Source of the DNA: Flavobacteriales bacterium
GTDB lineage: Bacteria; Bacteroidota; Bacteroidia; Flavobacteriales; Flavobacteriaceae
Length of the DNA: 18,388 nt
Assembly: GCA_027031025.1 (NCBI GenBank)
Contig: JALVEJ010000008.1
Location: forward strand, 1-18,388
Reading direction: 5' to 3'
The first letter of the stretch is position 1. Every line of letters starts with the position of its first letter. Below the pieces are notes generated by a model. It did no database searches and had not been told where the DNA came from. It was given only the letters and a program-made list of their open reading frames with translations. Positions 6,812-14,290 of this stretch are shown here, one piece after another. Both the position numbers and the translations under genes were made by a program.

Positions 6812-8584
6812 ATGATGAAAAAAATTACTTTATTATTGCTTTTCTTATTTGGATTACAATATTCATTTGCACAATTGCCGGTTAGTCATACACCGGAAAA
6901 CAAAAATGTGGTTTTAGAAGAGTTTACGGGTATTCATTGCCCGTATTGCCCTGATGGACATCGGATAGCACAACAAATACAAGATGCTCATCCCGACGAT
7001 GTCATTTTAATCAACGTTCACACCGGAAGTTATGCCAATCCGGGTGCCGGAGAACCGGATTTTAGAACGCCTTTCGGGGCAGCACTGGCAAGCCAGTCTC
7101 ATTTGGCTGGTTATCCTGCCGGAACTGTAAACCGGCATTATTTCGGTTATTCACAATCGGGGTCTCCATCCGGCGCTACGGCTTTAGGACGTGCACAATG
7201 GAACGGTGCCGCTAATGTAATTTTAGGACAAACTTCCTATTGCAATATTGCATTAGAAGCCGATGTCGATGTTCAAACCAGAGAAATGACGGTAAATGTT
7301 GAAGTTTATTACACGGCAGATGCGCCTGTTAACAGTAATTATATTAATGTAGCTTTATTGCAAGATAATGTTGAAGGACCACAAGCCGGTGCCTCAAATT
7401 TTAATCCCTCACAAGTCTTACCCAACGGTAATTATAATCATATGCATATTTTAAGACATTTGATTACAGGACAATGGGGGGATGAAGTGACGACGGTCAC
7501 GCAAGGAACATTAGTACAAAAACAATACACATATACGCTCCCGGCTGATATCAATGGCGTCGATTTAGAACTAGGAAATATTCGTATTGTGGGATTTATA
7601 ACCGAAGGACATCAAGAAATTATCACCGGCAGTCATGGTGTTATTAATTATACCGGACTTCAGTATAATTTGAATGCCGGAATTTTAAATGTCTCTTCTG
7701 ACGACTTTATTTGTAGTAGTAATGAACTCAAACCCAAAGTCACTATCAAAAATACCGGTTCACAAGCTATAACGGCATTAGACTTTGAATATACTGTCAA
7801 TAATGGCCCAACACAAACCTATTCTTGGACAGGAAACATCAATTCACTTGGTTCAAAAACTATTGATTTACCGGATTTTAGTTTTACCGTTGAGCCAACT
7901 AACACACTATCCGTAAGTATCACTTCGGTAAACGGAAACAGCACTGATGAAAATGTGGCAGATAACAGCCAAACAATAAACTTTAACAAAACGACCAATG
8001 AAGGACAAGGCACAGATTATGTGGTCACTATTGTGCAAGACCGTTACGGTTCCGAAAGCAGTTGGGTAATTACCGATGAAACCGATAATGTTATTGCTAA
8101 TGGCGGACCCTATTCAAATTTGCCGGCTAATGGCACGCAAACTCATACACATAATGTTACTATTAACACCTCCGGTTGTTACAAATTTTATATGCTGGAT
8201 TCGTATGGTGACGGCATGTGTTGTAGCTATGGTAACGGTTCATATCAATTGGCACAAGCCGATGGCACTATAGTTTTGCAGGGTGATGGCAATTTCAGTT
8301 CACAAGACAAGCAATCTTTTACTATTGATGCTACCAACGCCGTTGATGATACTGTTTTTAAATTTTTAAAGATTTATCCCAATCCAAGCTCAGGCACAAT
8401 TTTTGTAGCTAATGCTCAAGATATGAACCTTAAAATTTATAATATTAATGGTAGTTTGGTTTATCAACAAAATGATTTAACTGCCAAAGAAACGATACAA
8501 TTGGATTTGTCTAATGGCGTATATTTAGCTAAATTTATGAAAAACGATAAGGTAGCAGTCAGAAAGATTGTTGTCACAAAATAA
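6812..8584 (+). CDS. Secreted Omp28-type thioredoxin-like protein with T9SS type A sorting domain (CPYC)
   Basis: Predicted 590-residue exported protein starting 36 nt after the previous gene. Signal peptide MMKKITLLLLFLFGLQYSFA (cleavage near residue 20; the second Met could also be the start). The thioredoxin-like domain comes first: VVLEEFTGIHCPYCPDGH, with CPYC at 43-46, aligns with the CPPC segment of the upstream protein. The loop LAGYPAGTVNRH may supply the cis-proline. A beta domain typical of Omp28-related proteins follows (VALLQDNVEGPQ, HMHILRHLITG, LGNIRIVGFITE). Then comes a CARDB/Ig-like region (about 290-390). At ~399-505 is a module with DRYGSESSWVITDE, NGGPYS and GCYKFYMLDSYGDGMCC, found in other Bacteroidota exported proteins. 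The type A sorting tail is at ~512-590 (LKIYPNPSSG ... NGVYLAKF ... KIVVTK). Role inferred: cell-surface or extracellular redox-active or binding protein; the exact substrate is unknown. Confidence 0.9.
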   Translation: MMKKITLLLLFLFGLQYSFAQLPVSHTPENKNVVLEEFTGIHCPYCPDGHRIAQQIQDAHPDDVILINVHTGSYANPGAGEPDFRTPFGAALASQSHLAGYPAGTVNRHYFGYSQSGSPSGATALGRAQWNGAANVILGQTSYCNIALEADVDVQTREMTVNVEVYYTADAPVNSNYINVALLQDNVEGPQAGASNFNPSQVLPNGNYNHMHILRHLITGQWGDEVTTVTQGTLVQKQYTYTLPADINGVDLELGNIRIVGFITEGHQEIITGSHGVINYTGLQYNLNAGILNVSSDDFICSSNELKPKVTIKNTGSQAITALDFEYTVNNGPTQTYSWTGNINSLGSKTIDLPDFSFTVEPTNTLSVSITSVNGNSTDENVADNSQTINFNKTTNEGQGTDYVVTIVQDRYGSESSWVITDETDNVIANGGPYSNLPANGTQTHTHNVTINTSGCYKFYMLDSYGDGMCCSYGNGSYQLAQADGTIVLQGDGNFSSQDKQSFTIDATNAVDDTVFKFLKIYPNPSSGTIFVANAQDMNLKIYNINGSLVYQQNDLTAKETIQLDLSNGVYLAKFMKNDKVAVRKIVVTK

Positions 8585-8599
8585 AAAATACAGGAAATA

Positions 8600-9340
8600 A
8601 TGAAGAAATTTCTACTTTTCAACTTTGCTTTTTTGAGTTTGATGGTATCGGCTCAAAACTATTCATTGGTTAATCAAGAAACCGGTGATGCCATCAATGA
8701 TGGCGATACTGTTACGGTAAACACAAGCGGTGTAACGACTCATGTTATTTTTACTAATAATAGCAGTGTCCCGCAAAAAGCCACTTTGGAAATAGTTAAT
8801 ATTATCAACACCGATGGGACTGAAATGTCTTTTTGTTTCGGTTTTAATGGTGGCGGCAACTGTTATTTTCAAATGAACAGCGGTGGCACTTATGACAGTA
8901 ACGCCAACAATACCAATTATTTACAGCCCGGTCAATCTACCGGTAATGCCGATATCGATTTTACACATACGGACGCTAATCCTAATTTTTCAAACTACCC
9001 AAAAGACTATGTCTTAAAGTTGACGGTTTATAATGCTAATGACGATTCTGTCTTAGGTGTAACTAATTTCACTTATCGATATGATCCTAATGCACAAGGC
9101 ATTAATACATTTGATAAAAATGATGTGTTTATTACAACCGGCTATCATGTTGTCAATGTCATCAGTAAATACGCCACAAAAGTTAGTTTTTATAACTTAA
9201 CCGGACAAAAAGTTAAAGAAGTCCATTTAAAACCGAAGCAAAATCATATTTATACCGGAAATATGACATCGGGTATTTATATTGTTCATGTTTTAGCCGA
9301 TAACGGAAAAGAATTGTTTAAGAAGCTTATTATTAAATAG
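8600..9340 (+). CDS. Small exported protein with divergent T9SS-type C-terminal domain
   Basis: Predicted 246-residue protein whose ATG lies 15 nt after the previous stop, so it is almost certainly co-transcribed. A purine-rich CAGGAAATA lies just upstream. The signal peptide is MKKFLLFNFAFLSLMVSAQ. The middle (about 20-165) is a single beta-rich domain with no family I can name; it contains IFTNNSSVPQKATLEIVNI and an FNYxY-like strand. It contains exactly two cysteines, C79 and C88 (SFCFGFNGGGNCYF), nine residues apart and well placed for a disulfide-stapled hairpin. The last ~75 residues have the strand pattern of a type A sorting domain (KVSFYNLTGQKVKEV, then GIYIVHV and a basic end KKLIIK). 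The usual YPNP entry motif is missing; the corresponding position reads INTFDKNDVFITT. Downstream is a strong terminator. Confidence 0.85.
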   Translation: MKKFLLFNFAFLSLMVSAQNYSLVNQETGDAINDGDTVTVNTSGVTTHVIFTNNSSVPQKATLEIVNIINTDGTEMSFCFGFNGGGNCYFQMNSGGTYDSNANNTNYLQPGQSTGNADIDFTHTDANPNFSNYPKDYVLKLTVYNANDDSVLGVTNFTYRYDPNAQGINTFDKNDVFITTGYHVVNVISKYATKVSFYNLTGQKVKEVHLKPKQNHIYTGNMTSGIYIVHVLADNGKELFKKLIIK

Positions 9341-9360
9341 ATAAGTCGTAATGATATGCC

Positions 9361-9390
9361 AAAATGCTGCCTAAAAAGGCAGCATTTTTT
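9361..9390. terminator. Bidirectional intrinsic terminator
   Basis: Perfect 12-bp stem AAAATGCTGCCT / AGGCAGCATTTT (9361-9372 and 9377-9388) around an AAAA loop, with T runs on the plus strand and T runs on the minus strand by symmetry. It sits between two convergent stops (9340 on plus, 9392 on minus), so it can end both transcripts. This is the best terminator in the window. Confidence 0.92.
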
Positions 9391-9391
9391 G

Positions 9392-11587
9392 TCAAAACAA
9401 AAATCCGGAATAACGTTTCTTTCCGATAACTTCGCCTTTTTGGTTGTAAAATAACCACTTGCCTTTTTTCTCTCCTTTGCGGTATTTACCTTTGGTTTTA
9501 AGTTGTCCGGTAGGGAAGTAATATAAAGATTCGCCATGTAATTTGCCATCTTTGTAGTGTAGTTTGGCTTTGATGGCACCGTTTGGCCAATACTCAAAGT
9601 ATTCACCTTCTAACAAATCGTGGTCATAATTTGCTTGAACCATAAGCTGTCGTGGTTTTTTATCAAAATATTGGTAAAATTCACCGGTTACGTCTCCTTC
9701 ATCATAGTTGGCAACATTTTTTAAATTGCCTGATGGATAATAAGTGCGCCAAATACCGTATGGCAAATTGTCTTTGACTTGTCCCTCAATTTTGAGTGTT
9801 ATGCCGTCGTCATAAAATTGTTTGTATTTGCCGTCAGCAATTTGTAAGCTGTCGGGAAATGATATTTTAAATTCCAAATCCTCAAAATAAACATTATGGA
9901 TATTTTTATCTACTTTTTTTGCCAGTTGCTCGGCTTGTTCTTTTCGTAAGGCTTCCTCGTCATGATCTATAATTGAATGGCTTTCAAAATACTCGCCTTT
10001 ACTTACCAACTGCAATCCTATTCTACTGAAACTCAACAACAAATCTTTTTTCTCTTCTAATGATTGACGCGCTTTAGGGGTTAATGAGGTTTGCAAAATA
10101 TGATACAACTTAGGCATGTGAAAGTAAATCATCACATTGGATTTGTTGTTAAATTCATCTTTAAAATCCATAAAATCTTTGTAGTGCGATAAGGTATTGC
10201 CGGTCACATAATCATCTATAAAGTTTTTGAGCACTTGTTCCGAATTGCTAAACACCACATAATTTTCGATAAAAGTATAATAAGGTTTCTCTATCTTATC
10301 AAATAAATCGCCCAGTATCGTTTTAAAAAAGGTTTTTTGATGTAAATAATTGATTGTAAAGTTTTTGTAATTGTAACTTTTAAATTTGAAAGGTGAGCGT
10401 TTTCTGATTTGTTCCGTGATATGTGTTAAGCCTTTGCGTGCGTCAGTTATATTGTCAGCTTGAATAAGTAACAATAAATCTGCCGGACGTTGCCGGTTGT
10501 TGGAATGGATTTTAACCAAATCAATTTCTTGTCCTATCCAATCAAACAAATCGGTTTGCAAATCAATTTTTAAAAATTTTTCCAATTTTTTCAGATTATT
10601 GCGATAGCTTGTTCTTTTCGATTTATTTTTTCCGGTATAACTGTTGAGCAAACTTTGATAAAACAAATCAAAATCTTTAAAACCAATAGCCGTAAACATA
10701 GCTGTTTCATTACTAATGACATCATATGAGTCGATTTTCCCCGGTTTGATGTCGAGTATCGCATTTAAATAGGATTGGGTGGAGTCTATCAGGGTAATCC
10801 CTTCCATACCAATCCGTTCGTTATCATGCGTAATATCAAAACCGGTCATATCCAAATCTTGAATTATTTTTTTGGTTTCTTCTGATAAGCTATTAAAATA
10901 TATTCGCAAATAGTTTGGCAATTGTTTATAATTCAAATAAAGTTGCACCAATCCGTTCCCTAATTTATCATCAACTTGTTGAAAATCAGGTCGTTTTAAC
11001 CAATGCGACTTGTTTTTTTCATCCAAAACAGTTTTGAGCAGTTTATAAGAAAAAGAAGCTATCAATAAATTGTCAAGACTTGTGATGTAAACCGTGTTTT
11101 CCTTGTCTTTTTTATCTATAAGCTTATAAATTCGGATTTGGTTGTATGACAATTTAACCACTTTATGAGAACCACTTAATTGTAAAATCCGATTCAAAAT
11201 CTTTTTGATATATTCAGACTGTTGTAAATCAACCACATACACAAAATCATAATCCGTAGCACTCGTTACATAAGCAGCCATTGCCGTAGGTCGGTTGTTA
11301 AAAATAACTTTAGAAGCTTTATTGTCGAGCAAAGTATTATTGAGCAACGAATCCACAGATTGTAAGTATTCAAATCCCTTGGTTTTTATAAAATGTCGCC
11401 AAATATTGGTTTTAGATACTTCTTTCCAAGCATCTGTTAGTTCATTGGTTTTTAAAATATAAACGGCATTTTCGGGCAAAACACTTAATAAATTGCGTTT
11501 GATATCCGATTGTAGACTTTTGTATCCAAAATAACTGCCGGCTATAAGGAGTAACAGAGCAAGCGTGATAATGATTTTTTTATTCAT
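9392..11587 (-). CDS. Membrane-anchored DUF3352-like protein with C-terminal MORN-like (YwqK-type) repeats
   Basis: 731 residues from the ATG at 11587; a TTG six codons upstream is possible but would lengthen the N-terminus before the signal/anchor. The N-terminus MNKKIIITLALLLLIAGSYFGY is one membrane anchor or uncleaved signal. Residues ~30-560 form a long region with repeated motifs such as LPENAVYILKTNELTDAW, ETAMFTAIGFKDFD and NYVVFSNSEQVLKNFI. These resemble DUF3352-type extracytoplasmic proteins; I recognise the style but not a precise family. From about residue 610 to the end are about five MORN-variant repeats, e.g. DNLPYGIWRTYYPSGNLK, GEYFEYWPNGAIKAKLHY and GESLYYFPTGQLKTKGKY. MORN_2 repeats of this kind occur in YwqK-type proteins. 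The likely location is the periplasmic face of a membrane. Function unknown. A -7-like box and an upstream hairpin suggest it has its own promoter. Confidence 0.8.
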   Translation of the reverse strand: MNKKIIITLALLLLIAGSYFGYKSLQSDIKRNLLSVLPENAVYILKTNELTDAWKEVSKTNIWRHFIKTKGFEYLQSVDSLLNNTLLDNKASKVIFNNRPTAMAAYVTSATDYDFVYVVDLQQSEYIKKILNRILQLSGSHKVVKLSYNQIRIYKLIDKKDKENTVYITSLDNLLIASFSYKLLKTVLDEKNKSHWLKRPDFQQVDDKLGNGLVQLYLNYKQLPNYLRIYFNSLSEETKKIIQDLDMTGFDITHDNERIGMEGITLIDSTQSYLNAILDIKPGKIDSYDVISNETAMFTAIGFKDFDLFYQSLLNSYTGKNKSKRTSYRNNLKKLEKFLKIDLQTDLFDWIGQEIDLVKIHSNNRQRPADLLLLIQADNITDARKGLTHITEQIRKRSPFKFKSYNYKNFTINYLHQKTFFKTILGDLFDKIEKPYYTFIENYVVFSNSEQVLKNFIDDYVTGNTLSHYKDFMDFKDEFNNKSNVMIYFHMPKLYHILQTSLTPKARQSLEEKKDLLLSFSRIGLQLVSKGEYFESHSIIDHDEEALRKEQAEQLAKKVDKNIHNVYFEDLEFKISFPDSLQIADGKYKQFYDDGITLKIEGQVKDNLPYGIWRTYYPSGNLKNVANYDEGDVTGEFYQYFDKKPRQLMVQANYDHDLLEGEYFEYWPNGAIKAKLHYKDGKLHGESLYYFPTGQLKTKGKYRKGEKKGKWLFYNQKGEVIGKKRYSGFLF

Positions 11588-11602
11588 GACAAAAAGTTTG
11601 CT

Positions 11603-11610
11603 CAAATTTA
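11603..11610 (-). promoter_or_regulatory. Candidate -7 box for the MORN-repeat gene
   Basis: The minus strand reads TAAATTTG, a perfect TAnnTTTG match, 15 nt upstream of the ATG at 11587. It implies a very short leader. No clear -33 TTTG was found, so it is tentative, but it sits just after a hairpin that could end the preceding gene. Confidence 0.38.
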
Positions 11611-11629
11611 CAATAAAATGTTTTAAAAG

Positions 11630-11646
11630 GCATCATAATTTGATGC
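11630..11646 (-). terminator. Possible terminator after the MBL-fold gene
   Basis: Perfect 6-bp inverted repeat GCATCA / TGATGC around a 5-nt loop, followed on the minus strand by CTTTT. It begins about 10 nt after the stop of the MBL-fold gene (11657). The stem is short and the T run modest, so termination may be partial. Confidence 0.42.
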
Positions 11647-11656
11647 GTCTCACACC

Positions 11657-12430
11657 TCAAAATTTCATTAAAAATCTATCTCCGGGCTTTAATATTTTAA
11701 GATGCTTTATCGGTAATTTTTTTAAAGCGGAAACCGGTTCTTTATAATGTTCAAAGGTGCCAAAATGCACCGGAATAATTATTTTTGGTTGTAATTGTTT
11801 CTGTAATTTTTGAAGCATTTTGGCATTAAGCGTTAAGGTCATGATCCAACTGCCTTGTTTGGCGGCGCCCATATTGGGAATCATCAAATCAATCGGTTTA
11901 TGTCTTAACGATTTAACAATCTTGTTCTTATAAACAGTATCACCGGTTAAATAGATGTTTACTGTTTTTTGTCCATTTGAAACACTGATATAATACCCGT
12001 TACCCTTTCCGGCAAATAGGGCACTTAACGGATTGATACCGTGTATTGCCGGAATAGCAGTTATGTCAATGATGTAATTTTTGATATAAAACACTTGATG
12101 TTGTTGCCATTGTAAGACATGCACATTGGTTTTACCGTCATTTAATAAAAGTTTAGAAGCGTTTGGATTAGAAATAATAGGCAAGCTATTTTTGATGACT
12201 TTTAAACCGTAGGCATCCAAATGATCTTCGTGATTATGTGTAATGAGCCACAAATCAATTTTGTCAAAATCTTCCGGCTGATAAACCGGCGCTTCAATCC
12301 TTTTCGATTTAAACCAAAAATAATCTTGAACCGTTCCTTTGGGACATAACACCGGGTCAACTCCGATATGCAAATTACCAATACTCAAAATAAGACCGGC
12401 GCCGCCAATCCAATGCAATAAAACTTCCAT
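11657..12430 (-). CDS. UlaG-like metallo-beta-lactamase-fold metal-dependent hydrolase
   Basis: 257-residue cytoplasmic protein (no signal peptide) of the COG2220-type MBL-fold group that includes L-ascorbate-6-phosphate lactonase UlaG. The N-terminal strand LLHWIGGAGLILSIG and the strand HIGVDPVL are typical. The metal-binding motif THNHEDHLD gives His65, His67, Asp69 and His70. Further expected ligands are His130 (PAIHG), Asp164 (LTGDTVY) and His222 (IPVHFGTFEHY). All the metal positions are present, so it should be an active hydrolase, but the substrate is unknown: UlaG-like proteins are commonly annotated only as general hydrolases. Start ATG at 12430. It lies 167 nt downstream of the NhaC gene and 69 nt upstream of the MORN-repeat gene, same strand, with a hairpin between it and the latter. 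Confidence 0.93.
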   Translation of the reverse strand: MEVLLHWIGGAGLILSIGNLHIGVDPVLCPKGTVQDYFWFKSKRIEAPVYQPEDFDKIDLWLITHNHEDHLDAYGLKVIKNSLPIISNPNASKLLLNDGKTNVHVLQWQQHQVFYIKNYIIDITAIPAIHGINPLSALFAGKGNGYYISVSNGQKTVNIYLTGDTVYKNKIVKSLRHKPIDLMIPNMGAAKQGSWIMTLTLNAKMLQKLQKQLQPKIIIPVHFGTFEHYKEPVSALKKLPIKHLKILKPGDRFLMKF

Positions 12431-12562
12431 ATTTTTCTTTTATCGACAAAATTGCCGGTTAAAATAGTTTGATATCCAAACCTCTTTACACTTTTTATAT
12501 TAAAAGTTGTGATTATTATAGACTAAAAGACAATGCTTTTTGGTATAACAATTTTTAATATG

Positions 12563-12583
12563 TTGAAAATCAACAATTTTCAA
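12563..12583. other. AT-rich palindrome in the NhaC-MBL gap
   Basis: Perfect 8-bp inverted repeat TTGAAAAT / ATTTTCAA around a CAACA loop, 15 nt after the NhaC stop (12598). An alternative nested stem, TGTTGA/TCAACA, overlaps it. It could be a weak terminator for NhaC or an operator for the MBL gene. On the minus strand TATATTTG (12588-12581, matching TAnnTTTG) overlaps one arm and might start the MBL transcript with a long leader. There is no good T run after the stem. Confidence 0.35.
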
Positions 12584-12597
12584 ATATAATAAAAAAA

Positions 12598-14229
12598 TTA
12601 TTGCAAAAAACCGCTCATTAAAAATAAAATGGCTGCCACACCTCCGGCAAGCAAAGCATAAGGCAACTGCGTTTTGACGTGATCAATATGGTCAGAAGCC
12701 GATGCCATAGATGAAATAATGGTTGTGTCGGATATAGGGGAACTGTGGTCCCCAAAAACACCGCCACTCAACACCGCGGCAATCGTTAAATACGGATTAA
12801 CATCTAAACTCTGCGCCATTTGAACCGCAATAGGAATCATAATAGCAAAAGTCCCCCAAGAGGTTCCCGTAGCAAATGCCACAAATGCCGCAATAGCAAA
12901 AATAATAAACGGCACCAAGGCAGGAGATAAAAAATCTTTGGTCAACCGGGCAACATATTGTCCGGTTTCTAATTCTTTGGTTACGTGACTAATAGCAAAT
13001 GCCAGCATCATCAATAGCGCCAAGGGCATCATTTCGGAAATACCTTTGAGTATCCAGTCAAACATGTCCGTGATTTTAGCTATACCTTGAATACGGTAAA
13101 AAATCAAAGCAAAAAACAAAGCCGACAAAACCGCCAGCAATACCGCCGTAGAACCGGAACCTTTACTGATGGCAAAAAATATTTTGTCAAAAGAAATACC
13201 TTTGCCCAATGTTTGCGTTGCTTGTTGCCACCCGTCTAAAATTAAAGATACCGGCATCATCACAACCATAACCGCCAGAGGCAAAACCATATTGTAAGCT
13301 TTACTTTTTTGTGCGCTGACTACCGGTTTGACACCTGTTAATTCTTCCGAAATCATCGGTTTGGCGTTGTCAGACAAAATTTTACCTTCAACTTGTGTCC
13401 TATACTCGGCTTGTTTCATCGGACCGATATTGAAGTTAAAGAAAATCACCATCAATACCAAAAATAAAGCTAAAACCGGATAATAATTATACTGCATGGC
13501 TTTAAACAAAACCCCGAAACCATTGTCAAATCCTTGTGATAACAGTAAACCCATAATAAAAGCACCCCAAGCGTTAAAGGGAATTAAAATAGAGGTTGGC
13601 GCCGAACTGCTATCGGCAATATAAGCCAATTTTTCGCGTGATATTTTAAGTTTGTCAAATAATGGTCTGAATACGGTTCCAACCGTCAAAGAAGAAATAC
13701 TTGTCTCAACGAAAATAAACACACCGGTCAGCCAAGCCATAAGCTGAATTTTTTTTCGGTTTGAATCCAAATGTCCGGTCTGTAAGCCGCCCAACTTCCG
13801 GTCTATCCACGCCACAAAACCGGTCACGCCACCGGACTTTTGTATCAAGATAATCAAACCGCCCACCAAAGCACTGAACATAATGGTTTTGGTATTGCCG
13901 GCATCTTTAAAAACATCGACCAATGCCATCACTGTTTGATAAGTGCCGGTAAAAATATTCCCATGATAAATAATCACCCAACTCAACCAAATGCCTAATA
14001 ACAATGACATATAAACTTGCTTGGTGCGAATGGCTAAAACAATAGCCAAAAGCGGCGGAATAACCGACCAAAATCCGTAGTCGTGCATGGTTTTTTGTGG
14101 TAAAGATAAGGATTTTTTGATGACATACTCAACAACAAATTCACAGAACAGAACAGAAAACCAAATAAAACAAAGCCAAATGCAATTTTCTAATAACCAC
14201 GCAAGAGTATCATAAAACAATTTACTCAC
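12598..14229 (-). CDS. NhaC-family Na+/H+ antiporter
   Basis: Polytopic inner-membrane antiporter predicted to exchange Na+ (or a coupled carboxylate, as in malate/lactate relatives) for H+. The 543-residue protein has about a dozen hydrophobic segments. NhaC-type signatures are FVETSISSLTVGTVFRPL, YIADSSSAPTSILIPFNAWG, FATGTSWGTFAIMIPIAV (about 448-468) and GGVFGDHSSPISDTTIISS (about 487-506). The frame starts at GTG 14229; Met48 (MHDYGFWSVIPP) would be the start of a more typical core. The intervening 47 residues contain an extra hydrophobic helix (WLLENCIWLCFIWFSVLFCE) followed by a basic stretch, so the longer start looks real but unusual. It lies 61 nt downstream of the histidine kinase stop with no obvious promoter, which suggests co-transcription with the two-component genes. 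Confidence 0.93.
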   Translation of the reverse strand: MSKLFYDTLAWLLENCIWLCFIWFSVLFCEFVVEYVIKKSLSLPQKTMHDYGFWSVIPPLLAIVLAIRTKQVYMSLLLGIWLSWVIIYHGNIFTGTYQTVMALVDVFKDAGNTKTIMFSALVGGLIILIQKSGGVTGFVAWIDRKLGGLQTGHLDSNRKKIQLMAWLTGVFIFVETSISSLTVGTVFRPLFDKLKISREKLAYIADSSSAPTSILIPFNAWGAFIMGLLLSQGFDNGFGVLFKAMQYNYYPVLALFLVLMVIFFNFNIGPMKQAEYRTQVEGKILSDNAKPMISEELTGVKPVVSAQKSKAYNMVLPLAVMVVMMPVSLILDGWQQATQTLGKGISFDKIFFAISKGSGSTAVLLAVLSALFFALIFYRIQGIAKITDMFDWILKGISEMMPLALLMMLAFAISHVTKELETGQYVARLTKDFLSPALVPFIIFAIAAFVAFATGTSWGTFAIMIPIAVQMAQSLDVNPYLTIAAVLSGGVFGDHSSPISDTTIISSMASASDHIDHVKTQLPYALLAGGVAAILFLMSGFLQ

Positions 14230-14290
14230 CCTATATTTAATAAATTTTCACTTTTAATAACCAAGATTTACCATATTGCCCGTTCCCAAT

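Noticed and set aside
9392..11587. MORN-repeat protein as the antitoxin of a toxin-antitoxin pair (YwqK-style annotation)
   Set aside because: It is a large membrane-anchored protein with no small toxin gene next to it; the antitoxin label comes only from repeat naming.
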